Shown here: positions 32,728-44,240 of the stretch, in pieces
How the letters are laid out: each line of letters begins with the position of its first letter
Numbering within the stretch: the stretch's first letter is position 1
Assembly: GCA_018907035.1 (NCBI GenBank)
Contig: JACCIC010000063.1
Span: 2,308,001-2,372,000 of the forward strand
DNA from: Sycobia sp. Sy_11
Taxonomy: Eukaryota > Arthropoda > Insecta > Hymenoptera > Epichrysomallidae
Direction of reading: 5' to 3'
DNA length: 64,000 nt
Notes under the pieces: generated by a model
Database searches by the model: none
The model's input: the letters and a program-made list of their open reading frames with translations, nothing else
Told to the model about the DNA's origin: nothing
Translations under genes and position numbers: made by a program

Positions 32728-33264
32728 TTTGTCCCAGAGGCCCCATCTCGCTCTCCAGCTCCTGCTGGAGAGCTGGATCGCGCCTCTGATTTCACCTCTT
32801 CTTGTCCCGGAACTCCTGCTCCGGAAGAGCTGTTATTAGATCCCGGGAAAGGACCAGAGCCTGTCGAATGGTGACTCTTAGCACGATCAGGACGCGCCCC
32901 CTCTTGACACGAAGCTCCTGCTTCGGGAGGGGCGGTCTCCGACCGAGACGGGCCACATAGTGGCTCAGACCTCACCTCCTTTTGTCCCGAAGCTCCTGCT
33001 TCGGGAGGGTTGGCCTGGGCCCTTGGAGCGGTGGGAAGCGGAGGAGACCCCCTTCTTCCTCCGTTGCCTTTCGACCGAGAAGGTCCCGACGTCGACGTAG
33101 GGCACCTGAGAGGGACGTATTCCTCCTCGTCTGAATCCGGATCTTCCTCCTCGATTTCTTCTATTATCTCCGAGGAGGGATCCGGAAGGAATCAACTCGG
33201 AGGAATGAGGCGAGCAGATAGGTAGCTTCGATGGACTACCGTCGAAGCTAACCTCTGCCCCCAC
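32728..33264 (-). pseudogene. 3'-most Gypsy reading frames, Gly/Ala/Ser-rich
   Basis: Two overlapping minus frames (32965-33264 and 32712-32975) are open. The first is basic, with an RNRGGRSGFRRGG block. The second carries the degenerate Pro-Glu-Ala-Gly-Ala-Ser repeats that coincide with the hairpins. I do not recognise a domain. The position after integrase suggests either the pol C terminus or an additional frame. The second frame runs into the mariner fragment, so its natural end is lost. Confidence 0.4.
32749..33007. repeat. Four hairpin repeats with TCCT loops at the Gypsy 3' end
   Basis: Stem-loops lie at 32750-32773 (10-bp stem GCTCTCCAGC), 32808-32825 (CCGGAAC/GCTCCGG, one mismatch), 32910-32925 (CGAAGC/GCTTCG) and 32985-33006 (TCCCGAAGC/GCTTCGGGA). 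All four have a TCCT loop on the plus strand. The flanks also repeat loosely (CTCACCTCCTTTTGT). On the minus strand the repeats encode Pro-Glu-Ala-Gly-Ala-Ser-like peptides (PPEAGASCQEG, SSGAGVPGQEEV, SPAGAGERDGA). Confidence 0.75.
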
Positions 33265-33469
33265 ATCTCCCCGAGCAGCTCCTTAAAGCGGGCAACGAAG
33301 GATTCATCCATCAAATTGTTCATCTGAAACAGATAAAAGAAGAACGAACTATATTAATAGAAAGGGGAAAACTATTTCTCCTTCCGTGGCCTCCCACGCG
33401 GTCTTCGTGCTGGGGGTCCTTTCGACGAGAGAACGCCATATCTTGAGACGAAGACCGCTGGATCAAAAT

Positions 33470-34868
33470 TTAGACGGAACCTAACGCCTTACGAGTATTC
33501 TCGGGATTGTCCTGCGCAGAGGACCGCGCTCTAGAATCTTCACCCGCTGGTAAAGATTCTCGCATTACAGGTGGGTCGTTCGTCATCTGATCATGATCCA
33601 ACGGATGTGGAGGATTCGTTTTTTCTTCTTCTGGTTCCAGCGGTGGTAGGGGTAAAACCTCATTCTCTGGTTTCAGCATAGAAGCATCCTCCAAGAGATC
33701 GTTTTCCTCGGGTTGGACGTACGGCTTGAGTTGTTCAGCATGAACTAACTGTTCAATCCGTCCGTCACAACCTTCCAGCTCATACGTATTAGTCCCTTTC
33801 TTTTCTACTATAACAAAAGTACCCACGTATTTAGGGGCTAATTTGGACATTACCCCTTGAGCCGTTGAGGATAAGACAGGATTTTTCTTCCATACCAGGT
33901 CACCCAGTTGGTATGGAGAAGGACGTCTCCAAGCATTATAATACTCTGCTTGGCGACGCTGTTGTCCTTGAGATCGTGTCTTAGCGGCCTCTTGAAGTTC
34001 TCTCAACTTACTCATTTTCGCTAGCCAGGAACTCTCTCATTCTTTTTGTTGAATTTCCGCCGTAGCTTCATGCGGCGGAGAGTTCCTGGCGGATTCAGCT
34101 CTCGTCCGAAATTTAATAGAGCCAGAGAGTATCCAGTAGAACTATGTGGCGTCGTATTTAGGGAGACATTTAACTCAACGAGTTTCTCAACCCACATAGT
34201 ATGGGATTCTTCTACGAACGCCATAATGCGTATAATTTTCAAAGTCCTATTGACCCGCTCCACTGGATTAGCCTACGGATGGTACGGTGGAGAAAGGGTT
34301 TGAAGTATACCCGCTTCCACTAAGTATTCATCAATCGTACGATTTTTAAATTCAGTACCATTATCCGACAGGAAGACCTCTGGCACACCGAAATTGAGTA
34401 TGATCCTCTCTTTCAATTCTTTGAGGATCGTTCTGGCATTCGCTTTACGGATGGGGATGCATTCGATCCACCGTGTAAACAAATCTTGAAACACTAGAAT
34501 ATTCTCAAATCCATAGCGACTTTTTACAAATGGTCCGGTAATGTCACCGGCGACCATTTGCCAAGGTCTTTCTAAAACTCTCCGACCCATTAATCCAGCA
34601 GGTAGTCTTTGCTCCACCTTGGACTGCTGGCATATAAAACAGTTTTTCACATATTCTTGAACTGTTTTATAAAATCCAGGCCAGTAATAGTATTTACTGA
34701 CTCGAGCGAAAGTTTTCTCACGACTTGGATGTCCGGCCGTAGGATTATCGTGCCATTCTTTAAGAAGTATATCACAACGTTCCTTAGGAACGACGATCTT
34801 GGACGTTCTTGAACCATTGTAGATACCACTCGTCTTGTGTATCTCTTGCCCAGGTTACAGTTGAGCAA
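33470..34868 (-). pseudogene. Gypsy integrase
   Basis: Segments in order are: MKNCFICQQSKVEQRLPAG (Cys pair of the zinc-binding region) and VAGDITGPF with the first catalytic Asp; then FLSDNGTEFKNRTIDEYL (second Asp) and LSPPYHP at 34273-34650; MERVNRTLK with the Glu at 34021-34263 after an interruption; and the C-terminal tail at 33470-34015 with YQLGDLVWKKNPVLSSTAQG, KLAPKYVGTFVIVEKKGTN and a VHAEQLKPYV ending. DDE is recognisable overall. Frame breaks separate the catalytic Asp and Glu segments. Confidence 0.85.
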
Positions 34869-36283
34869 GATAGATCGTCTCCCTCGAACATCCTCGAAAG
34901 AGCGTCTGGCACGTTGTTCAACGTCCCTTTACGATGCTCTACATCGAATCTTTGCCCTTGCAATCTTAGAGCCCATCGTGCGAGTCTGCCAGTTGGGTTC
35001 TCCATCGTACGAATCCACCTCAAAATGCTGTGGTCCGTAACGACACGGAAATTATATGCATCTATGTACGGACGGAATTTATCAATATCCCATATGGCTA
35101 AGTACTCATTCTCGGTTACCGAATAGTTTCTTTCAGCTTGGGAGAGTCCTCTACTCGCGAACTCCAACACCCGTTCTTGTCCATCGACTTCCTGCGTAAG
35201 GACTGCTCCGACACCAGTGTCACTCGCATCTGTTTGCACGGTAAACTGAATATCAAAGTTATAGTTAGACGTGTGAGTGGTTCGGCAATGGTAGCGAAAT
35301 CTTTTAGAAATTTCCTATACCACGATGCCATCCCGAGAAAACGTCTAAATTGCTTCAGGTTTCTCGGTTCCGTAAAACGCATTACTGGTTCGATCTTCTC
35401 GGGATCGGGACGGAATCTCTCACGATTCACGAAATCACCTAAGTACTTGACTTCGCTGTGTTCAAAGACATTCTTCCCTCGATTTATCGTGAGTCCAGCT
35501 TCATGTACTCGAGCAAGAACACGACGTATCCAGTCTAAGTGTTCTTCGAATGACTCTGTGGCGATAATAATATCGTCAAGATATGAGAAGGCATTCGGCT
35601 CGAGGTCTGGTCCGATAATTCGGTCTATAAGTCGTTGACGACTCTCCAGCGTTAGATAGACTGAAGGACATCCTGGTAAACTAGAACAACCCTATTCCAG
35701 GTATCGTAAATACCTTTATTGATTTGGATTCCGCATGAAGTGGTATTTGATGGTACGAACTACTCAGATCTAAGGTAGAAATATATCTAGCTGATTGTAG
35801 CTTTCTTAGAATCTGGTCCACGTTAGGCAATGGGTATGCATCGGGGTTCGAAACTAAATTAACTTTTCGAAAGTCGATGCAAAATCTATACTTCCCGTTG
35901 CTTTTACGTATCATCACCACTGGGCTTGACCATCCACTTGCGGATGGTTTGACAACTCCAGTCTCTAACATTTCTCTAACTTGACAATGCATCTCTTCTT
36001 GTATTTTCATAGCGACTGGATATGCCTTTTGACGTATAGGGTGAACATCTTCTACATCTATTATATGTTCCGCCCACATTATACGTCCCAGTGGCACTTC
36101 TCCCGCCGGCAGGATTTTATTTAAGAGCTTCTTCATACGTTCTTGTTCCTGCCGAGATATATCCGCGAGACCAATGGATGCTAACCTCGAAAACTCCATG
36201 GTTAGATCAAAACCAGTATTTTCTTCTGAGTTTATTTCGCCTACTCGAATAATTCCAGAAGATAAGCCGTCAGTCAATTGCAA
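34784..36283 (-). pseudogene. Gypsy reverse transcriptase and RNase H
   Basis: From 36283 downward the translation gives VKPSASGWSSPVVMIRKSNG, YRFCIDFRKVN, DAYPLPNVDQIL and YISTLDLSSSYHQIPLH, then after a frameshift SYLDDIIIATESFEEHLDWI with an intact YLDD box. It continues with KFVFEHSEV-type text (GKNVFEHSEVKYLG) and a RFLGMASWYRKFLKDFA block. RNase H (34784-35239) has MQTDASDTGVGAVLTQEVDG, SVTENEYLAIW and FRVVTDHSILRWI, with the expected catalytic residues. The two are separated by frame breaks near 35240 and 35690. All catalytic motifs survive, so the copy decayed mainly by indels. Confidence 0.85.
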
Positions 36284-36315
36284 CGGTGCCAGTTGTTGGA
36301 TTTCATTACATGTGA

Positions 36316-37501
36316 CTACTTACATGCGGCTACTTCCATCCTGACCCGTTTATTCGCTACTTTGACCCACAACGAATTATCAATCGGATCATGGATGGTT
36401 CCGAACGCTCGTGCGAAAATGGGCCGTACGTAGCAATCTACTTCAAGGTTTGGGATCACAGCGGCTAACACATTGCACGTGACCCCTGCCAATTCGAACG
36501 GCAGTTCGACGTGACCCGTGACGTAAAGCGGAGAGTTCCTTAGCACCAACTCCAGATACTGAATAGAACTCTCGCTGGAAAGTCGTTGCTAATTATCGCC
36601 CGATCTTGCCCATGACAGTACGAGACGCGCCGGTGTCGTACAATGCACGTATCCGGTACTCAGCAATTCGTACCGGGATCCACCGCACTTCTTCCGGCCG
36701 TGCTGCAATTTGGCCGAGATCTAATTCGCCACTGTCATTTTCCTCAGTCGCCGGAATTTCCTCAACTGGATCAGGCCTCTCTTCGGTCTGATTAGTCGAG
36801 GACGACTGAGAATTTGAGGAACACGATCCTCGAATATTTTCGTCTGGGATCACGTTTGGGTTGCAAGTCGACCTGACCCCCATTGGCCGCCTTGCTTCCC
36901 GTTTCCCAGTTTTTTTCGGGCAGTTATAAACGCGGTAATCAATTTTACCACATTTATAACATTTGACTGAGCCGTCCGAACTCTTCTTCTTATCTGGTGG
37001 ACGGCCTTCCGGAGCTTTGTTAACCTTCTCCGGACTGGTTGTTCTAGTATACTTCTTCTTAGGGGGTGTTCGATTCCACCTCCAGGATTGGAGGTTCGTT
37101 GTTGAAGGCCCTCTTCTTTCTTCTTCTGGTTTCGGCCTTCGTTCACCCTGAGAAGTAGATGGTCTACTAGATGGTCCCACCTGCCCGAATTTTGATTCCA
37201 GGCGAGTCAGTAGCTTGCGTATTTCCGCCATGTCAGGATTGATCCTTTTTTCTTGATCAGGATTTTCCTGATGTACAGTGGCAGCTACTTTAATTCTAGC
37301 TCGCCTGGAGTTCGGTGATTTATATGTGACTTCTTGAAAAATCGCCTTATCCGGCGAAGGAGGAGTGCGATAGCATTTTTCACACTCCAATGAAAATTCG
37401 GCATCTCTGGCCAAATTTAGGAATTCCTGCACATTGCTAATGGACTTCTTTGATATCCTTCGCTGGATTCCGGGGCGTGCGTTGCATAGTAGTCTATCCA
37501 A
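36316..37501 (-). pseudogene. Gypsy gag C terminus with zinc knuckle, and protease
   Basis: The 302-residue frame (36593-37501) starts near RLLCNARPGIQRRISKKS, contains a disordered basic/proline-rich linker and a zinc knuckle CYKCGKIDYRVYNC in which the conserved His is replaced by Tyr. It ends in an aspartyl protease: VRIAEYRIRALYDTGASRTV with an intact D-T-G. A further frame (36316-36549) continues the protease body. The His-to-Tyr change would be expected to weaken zinc binding. Confidence 0.8.
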
Positions 37502-38590
37502 TTGCTCTGTCTCGGATAGGGGTGGATTTAGCCGATTGAATATCGAGAGGAGACAAGCGATATAATCACTCGAAGGTTCGTTGGCTCCTTGGGTTCGACT
37601 TTCGGCCTCTCTAACCCATTTTCCTCGATATTCTGGACCGGCTGCGTACCATTGTTTTGCAGCGGTATGGACTTTACTCCAGGTGGTTATGCCTCTTTTT
37701 CTTAAAGCGTCGAGCCATAACTCTGCCTTCCCCTTGCATATTTCTGGGAGCGCCTGCGTTAATTCTTCATCAGATATTGGCGAACTTCATTGGCGCTCCT
37801 CAATCTGCTTGAGGAATAATTCAAGGTCCTGATGGGAATCTTCATAAGGAATATCCCACTTACCGACCACTAAGCCTATATTCCTCTTGGATCCCCCAAT
37901 CAAATTTAACTTCTCACTGGGTAATCCTCCGGACAGCGTAATCCTCGAAATTTCTGATGGCTTCGAGGAGTTCCCCCCCTACCAGCCACGGTCACAGACT
38001 CGAGGACTTGAACGTGTCGTAGAAACACCACTGGATGAAGGTTGCAGGGAGACTGACGATTCTTCCTGCACGGTGTATGCATGACACACAAATGTGTCTT
38101 GTATTTGCAGCTTCTTCCGTGCAGGGTCGTCGGCCATTCGTGTACTGCTGACCAGTGCGGAACGAACTTGAGACATAGCCGATAATTGGTTGGTTATGGC
38201 AGCAAGCGCTTCTTCTAACCTCTTTGTTCGTTGGTCTTGAACTGCCATAAACCGCACAATATCATCCATTGTGCATGGAGGTAGATTATCAGGCGGGGAA
38301 TTGGGGATTGCGCTTGACGACGGGGGTCAGGTCGTTTGTCCCGACTGTTCTTGAGGAGTAGGCCTCCTGCAGTCGTCTGCTCATCCACACCAGGCTGGAT
38401 GATCAGACCCACCCTCAAGCGCAATCTAGAGGCTTCAAGATTCCGTTGGACTTCTTCGTCATGCTCCAGTGACTCCAACGGATGCCTCTCTTCTTCATCA
38501 GCCGTTGAGTCTAGCCAGGAGGTATCACCCTGGGCAATAATCCTTTCAATGAAGGATTTCCTGGCTGATTTATGCTTAAGGAAGACATGA
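37502..38590 (-). pseudogene. Gypsy gag N-terminal region
   Basis: Minus frames at 37979-38269 (MDDIVRFMAVQDQRTKRLEE, predicted helical) and 38215-38478 (acidic, LEHDEEVQRNLEASRLRLRV) lie immediately upstream of the recognised gag C terminus. The capsid region between 37502 and 37978 is broken by stops and visible only in pieces. Assignment to gag rests on position, composition and coiled-coil character, not on a diagnostic motif. Confidence 0.55.
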
Positions 38591-39532
38591 CCCGGATCTT
38601 CTTCTTTTTCTTCAACAAAATCATTTTGGTCATATTCTCCCTTCAGCCATTGGTTTATTCTGCGAAGCTAGTCAAATATCGTACCATCGCTTCGCAGAGA
38701 CAGCTGATGGAGGTAATCATCAACTTCACCTCCCGCTAAAGATAAGCACCATTGGTCGATCGGAGTCGACGGTGTTTTAAAGGAGGGAGAGGTTGATCTT
38801 TTGGCTTTGTCGTAGAAGAAAAAAAATACCTATTTACAGCGACATATGTGGAGGATAACTCAAACTATGTTGCTATTATTTTTATGGAGGGACCTGCTAA
38901 AAAAATGGATGCTCTCTATAAGCTAAAGGAAAAAATACAATATAAAATATTTCTTACCTAACACAATTTGAGTTCCTCAGTGGTCGTGAGGTGACTATTT
39001 TTGGGGAAACTTTAAATTAATTTCATTGCCTTATATGGCAAGCCTGAGGTGTTATCCTAGGTTTTGATTTTATTGTAATTGCTATTAATGGTAGGAATTT
39101 ATGTCTCCATCCCTTGAGAGATATCAATTCCTGCTATATCCAATATTATTAATTTGATAAAAAAAATAGAATAAAAACAATTAACAAAATAGTTAATAAA
39201 TAAATAAAATAAAAACAAATACAATAAATAAAAAATATATATATTTTAAGCCCAGGAACAAACAACGCTTAACACTTCTGCCTATTGGAAAGTGGAACCG
39301 ATGGAACTCGGTTCAGGCTCTGTCAAAATATCAACAACAAAAGAAAAAAAAAAAAAATTTTGAAATTATCTTCATTCCCCTAGTTTTCTTTAGGGAGTCA
39401 CGCACACATTACACTGTCTATCCTGTGTGACGGATATTCTAAGACGCTAACGCAATTATGTTTATTTTAACGCCTACGGGTGCGACACCTAGTCGTTAAA
39501 GAGGGTAGACCCTGTATATAGCCTGATATAAT

Positions 39533-39564
39533 AAAAGACACACAAATAAAAATTTGTGTCTTTT
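39533..39564. repeat. Hairpin
   Basis: AAAAGACACACAAAT is followed by AAAA and ATTTGTGTCTTTT, giving a 13-bp stem with a 2-base bulge. It could be a terminator or polyadenylation-region structure of an LTR. Confidence 0.5.
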
Positions 39565-39593
39565 AATCACGTCTTTAAAAGCAGTCTGAGGAA

Positions 39594-39678
39594 CGAGGAA
39601 AAAAAAATTTTCTTTTTAATAATAAGAAAAGAAAAATTTCTCTTTTAAAAAAAAATATAAAAGAAAATTTTTTCCTCG
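39594..39678. repeat. Long imperfect hairpin
   Basis: CGAGGAAAAAAAAATTTTCT (39594-39613) pairs with AAAAGAAAATTTTTTCCTCG (39659-39678). The interior is A/T-only with a further partial palindrome. Confidence 0.5.
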
Positions 39679-40430
39679 TGGGATCTAATTTGGCGTATGT
39701 ATATTCGCCAAGTGCTTTAACACAATTATTGTTTAACAGCGAGAAAAGATTAAAATGTCTAACGCATATTGGGCGATATTCATGTAACGGGGTACTTAAT
39801 TATTAATCACCTGGTAGAAGTACCCGTTAACAGAGTTGCAAAGAACCCCGAACGGATTAAATTGTTTAAAACAATCTTTTTGAACCGTAGGTTCTTTCCG
39901 GATATTTTTTCCTCAGACTTACCTTTATTTATCCTGGAAATTATATAAGTGATAATATATATTGATAAATTATTGGTAATCCAGGAAAAGACGGATTAAT
40001 AATCAGGTACAGGGGGGAAAATATTTCTATATTTTCTACTACTAATAAAGAAAATCAAAAGTAGATTTATTTAATTAAGTAAGAAAATAATTTAGATTTT
40101 TATTCAATTTGATAAAATTATAATAATTAATAAGCTACCCCTACCTAATACGTACCCGCGAAAGACTAACGTACGAATCCGCTCACACAGGGTGTGAGAA
40201 AGATAATTTATAAGTATAAGAGAGAGATAAAGTAACAAGAGGGCCACCTTACGAAGAAAGAGATGTACTACTAAAGAAAACTGTGTGTGCGCTTGTTTAA
40301 GAGTAAGTTTTATATATTTTTCTATCACCAAGGTATCTATTATACTATATATTAACTATATTATAATAATTTTATTCTCCTTCTCTCTCTCTCTTTTTCC
40401 CTTTTTCCCTCCTTTTTTTCTACATGTTAC

Positions 40431-40432
<2 letters not shown>

Positions 40433-40481
<49 letters not shown>
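40433..40481. repeat. (AT)n microsatellite
   Basis: AT dinucleotide run. Confidence 0.95.
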
Positions 40482-40484
<3 letters not shown>

Positions 40485-40735
40485 TCTATGCATGCACGAA
40501 CGCTGTGCCTAAATTGTAAACTAAATTAAAAGTAATGATAATGCAATTTCCGTTACTTATCTAAGGGAATAAATATAAAAAAAAATGTGAATACTTCTTA
40601 AAGCCAAGCTTCTCGAACAACCGATTCGCATGGAAAGAACGAAACAGAGGTATGCACTTACTACCCCACGCCACGAGATAAAGCACGAACAAAAGGAACT
40701 TATGAGAATTTACTTATACAGATAATTCAATTACC

Positions 40736-40973
40736 GTAAATAAAATGAGGCCTACGATGGCTCGATCGCTAGAGCGAAGGACTAGTAACTCGGTGATCCG
40801 AGTTCAAATCCCGGTCTCGGCCGATTGATACAGGCACCACTGTAATGATTTACATGTGCTTTGTTTACAAACACATCGTAGACCTCCGTCGCTGATTAGC
40901 ACCGATAATTGGAAGCATAAATAGAGCGACGTTAAACAACATAAAAAAAAAAAAAAAAAAAAACGTAAATAAA
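40736..40973 (+). mobile_element. tRNA-derived SINE with poly(A) tail and 10-bp target duplication
   Basis: The body runs from about 40746 to 40963. Its 5' head is tRNA-like, with an A-box-like GATGGCTCGATCGCTAGAGC and a B-box GAGTTCAAATCCCGG. A unique middle follows, then a tail ending GAGCGACGTTAAACAACATA and an A run of 21. It is flanked by CGTAAATAAA at 40736-40745 and 40964-40973, a perfect target-site duplication. Pol III transcription and mobilisation by a LINE are established for this class. The intact duplication and long A tail suggest a young insertion. Confidence 0.85.
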
Positions 40974-41550
40974 CATCGGACAATTAATAAGCAACAAATA
41001 ATAAATAATTAATAAACAATAATAATTCATGAATAAACGAATCATAATTAAAAATAAAAACAAAAATTTTATATAAATAAAAATAAAATACAAATCAAAA
41101 CGGAAAATTGTATAAATGTATGAAAACAAAATTAACATACTAATGTAAAACAAATACATAAATACCAAAATAAATATATAAAAATAAATGAATACATTCA
41201 ATGTATAAAAATATTTACACATACAAGTGAAAAATATTAAAGAAAACCAAACATTTTTACAAAAAGACAAATATTAAGAAAAGAACATCTACCAACACAC
41301 TTACTTATATATTTATATAAATCTATATAAGTACAATGGGGCTTTGCAAACAAAGAATCTGAAACAAAGTTGAATAAAAAGTAGGGAAAGTAAAAAATGA
41401 ATATTAATTACTATTTATAATATTCGATTTATAACTATTATTATAAGTATATTAAAAAAGGGAACCAAGGAATATCTAAAATATCTAATATTATAGGCAA
41501 CTCAAGTTACAACGACTTTAAAACAAATAAACTATCGTTATTCATTACAG
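40974..41550. other. AT-rich spacer / possible leader of the plus-strand Gypsy element
   Basis: This is A-rich low-complexity sequence. A 5' LTR is expected here but not recognised. Confidence 0.35.
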
Positions 41551-43448
41551 ATGATCCCCATATTATCACAAGAGGGAATCTGTATACACATGGATGTTCG
41601 TCTTGAGCTTATAGAAAGAAGAATATCCGAACTAATAGAGAACGACCACAAAAGGTGGGAATACGGGAATTATCTAGAAAACCGAATTGAGAGTTTAGAA
41701 AAGGCTCTAGAGACCGAGAGGAATGAAAAAAAGATATTAAAAAATACCATATACCAAATAAATTCGCTCTGTTCTCTGCTCGCACAAGAACAGAGCGAAC
41801 TAAAAGACTTGAATGAAAGAGATGAACGTCTTATTGCCTTACTAAAAAGTAAATAAGAAAACAAAAAACGCTTACGATCGATCCTGGCGACAATAGTTGA
41901 AGCTACGATTAAAATACGTAAGTCACCCAAAAAGAAAAACACTAAAGAAATACGAAGCCTAGAAGAGGCATTTAAGCGGCTTTCTCTGTCGGAATAAGGA
42001 CTCATGACATTGACAAGGAGCGAAACCAAAAGATTAGAGGAAAGATTAGAACTTGAAGAAAAGAAAAAGAAAGAAGACATAGAGAAAAATTTCACGGAAG
42101 AGAAACAAGCGTTTGAATACCGCCATAAAGTAGCAAGAAGTCCCGAAGAAAACCCAAGCCAAAGAGTAATTCCTATGCAACTCTCGTTGGATACAGGGAT
42201 AACAACACCTAAACAGCAGCTTTTCATTACTTCTACCCATCAAAGGGCAGGAACGTCGGAAGAGCTAACCAAAAAACAGCAACCAACGGAAAGCCTTACA
42301 AAAACAAAATTATCTCCAGTCTTACACACTCAAGGGTCCTTTCACTCTTCTGCCCCTAGTCTAATCGATTTTGGCGATCAGACCACACAACAAATTATCA
42401 AAGGACAAGAATCTTCTACTCCCGAGGGAGCATCGAGCCTCACTTCATGCTCTAGTAGCTGCAATCTAAGAGTTCCAGAAAACACCATCCTCAATAGAAA
42501 CGAACACTCGATTACAAATCCAAATATGGCAAATGCATCAGTACCGTCGGTATCCTTGAGAGATTCTGCCAGATTTGTACCTGAATACGATGGATCCAAC
42601 TATCCATTGCAACAATTTCTAGAATACTGTTTTGATGCATTAGAGTTAATAGACCCTAATTTCGAGGTAAAAGTCATCCTCTACCTAAAAAGCCGTCTTA
42701 CAGGAGACGCACGAGATGCAACGACGGGTATGACATTCGAATTGTACGACGATTTTAAAAAATACTTGCGAGAAGCATTCTCCTCATCGAAAACCATAGG
42801 CCAACTAAGCGGAGAACTCATCAACGAGTTTCAACGCAGAAATGAGTCGGTATTGAAGTATGCTAGTAGGCTAAAGAAACTAGCCTCGCAGATATATGAA
42901 ACAAACAGAGTAGTCACTGACGCACCCGCTGCAGCTACCTTCAAGCATACGTTGAAAATACCTTAATATATTGCTTTAGAGCAGGACTTAAATCCGACAT
43001 TACACCCCGTCTGAAATCAACCGAAGCGATCCAACATATTGTTAAAGACGCTGTCGCCGTGGAAAAAGAAATAGAAAGGAATCCGCGATTAACAGAAAGG
43101 GAGAATTTCATACTAAGGAACAGCAATAAGCAACCAATTCAGGTGTGCGAACTAGACGATCTAACATCACCTAAAACTATATTATGTAGTTATTACAGCA
43201 TAAACGGGCATCCTGCATTAGAATGTCGCAGTAAAATTAGAAATACGCAAAGACCGGTTTGTGCATATTGGAAGATAGTCGGTCACACTGTAGCAGAATA
43301 TTGGAAAACACTTTGTAATCAGGGAAATAGCCAAGGTCCCTGGAAACAGAGCGCGAACCAAGGGACTCCGAAAACACCAACGCGCTCGACAAACGCCACT
43401 CAACTATCGAACCTATTAGGAGAGTTATTACCTTCTGAACCGAAATAA
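41551..43448 (+). pseudogene. Errantivirus-like gag
   Basis: 41551-41856 is a highly charged, heptad-like segment (coiled coil) ending in a stop. 42004-42966 begins with an E/K-rich coiled coil, then a Ser/Thr-rich linker, then a capsid-type domain (RFVPEYDGSNYPLQQFLEYC, YLKSRLTGDARDATTG, SGELINEFQRRNESV). After a frameshift, 43059-43448 has two zinc knuckles in which cysteines are lost: CSYYSINGHPALEC (second Cys to Tyr) and CAYWKIVGHTVAEY (Cys to Trp and last Cys to Tyr). The copy is dead in gag by stops as well. Confidence 0.75.
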
Positions 43449-43449
43449 T

Positions 43450-44240
43450 TCGTTACATACCGTACGTAAATATCCAATTCGGACCCGAAGAACCACTCTC
43501 TTTTATTTTGGATAGTGAATCTGAAGTCTGTATTGTGAAAAAAAAAGCTATACCGGAAAATGCAGACATAAACAGAAAGAAAATTTATATGCTCGAAAGA
43601 GTGGGTAATGCTAAAAAGATTACGCTGGGGGTTGTTCTATTCTGAATTATAATAGCTGGAGCAGAATACTACCGAAAAGCAGAATTTTCAATCATCTCAG
43701 ATGAATTCCCTATTCTTTACGATGGAATCATAGGTTCCGACTACCTCCTGGATAGCCAAGCTGCTATAAATTTTAACGACAAAGAACTCAGCGTAAACAA
43801 CCAAACGATTGAATTAAAGATAGGAAACACGACCATCGAAAAACCTGATTATAGAATAATTAGCATCCGTTCAGAACAAGAAACAAACCTTCTACCTGCT
43901 GTAAAGATCCGAGGTCCAGTAGGCAGCGAGTCTCTATTTCTGATTGATACAGAATCAGAGGCAAATTTGGTAAAAAAGGGATCACTGGCGGCTCGCTTTG
44001 AGATTAACGAGTAAGAACCGGCCTTCTTGGAAGGTATAAACTCTACACCACTCCTAACACTTGGAACAATAAAAATTAAGGTTTTATGAGGAATTTCTTA
44101 TTTCCAATTCGTCTCCGATAATTTTCCACTACCTTATACTGGGATTTTAGACGCGCGGTATCATTACGATTTGCGTGTCAAATTGGACTATAGAGCAAAA
44201 ACGATATATTACCCCACTATGGATCATACTATTAAATTCA
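43450..44240 (+). pseudogene. Gypsy aspartyl protease remnant
   Basis: Two D-[ST]-G-like sites occur, at about 43515 (FILDSESEVCIV) and 43945 (LIDTESEANLV). In both, the glycine after D-[ST] reads Glu, consistent with a single G-to-A change (GGA to GAA). ILDARYHYDL-type sequence (FPLPYTGILDARYHYDL) follows before the frame is lost. The protease is inactivated. Which of the two sites belonged to the catalytic flap-side repeat is not clear. Confidence 0.6.

Larger units (their letters stand above)
32728..38590 (-). mobile_element. Ty3/Gypsy LTR retrotransposon, minus strand
   Basis: A long GC-richer block encodes, on the minus strand, gag with a zinc knuckle, protease, reverse transcriptase, RNase H, integrase and a further 3' reading frame with repeats. 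The order (integrase after RNase H) fixes it as Ty3/Gypsy. The 3' LTR is missing because the element is cut at about 32728 by a mariner fragment. No 5' LTR was recognised past 38590. About ten frameshifts and stops split the coding region. Confidence 0.85.
38591..40432. other. AT-rich region upstream of the minus-strand Gypsy element
   Basis: This should hold the 5' leader and LTR of the minus-strand Gypsy element, but no LTR ends or primer-binding site could be fixed. Two strong hairpins are listed separately. A CT-rich tract lies at 40378-40420. Confidence 0.4.

Noticed and set aside
32623..32874. Plus-strand fusion protein of mariner and a Pro/Gly-rich tail
   Set aside because: The tail is the reverse strand of the Gypsy 3' end. 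The fusion is an accidental read-through, with a stop upstream.
40750..40830. Functional tRNA gene
   Set aside because: A and B boxes are present, but a downstream body, A tail and target-site duplication show a SINE.
40932..41270. 112-codon hydrophobic minus-strand ORF
   Set aside because: It comes from A-rich DNA and a SINE poly(A) tail. The hydrophobicity reflects composition.
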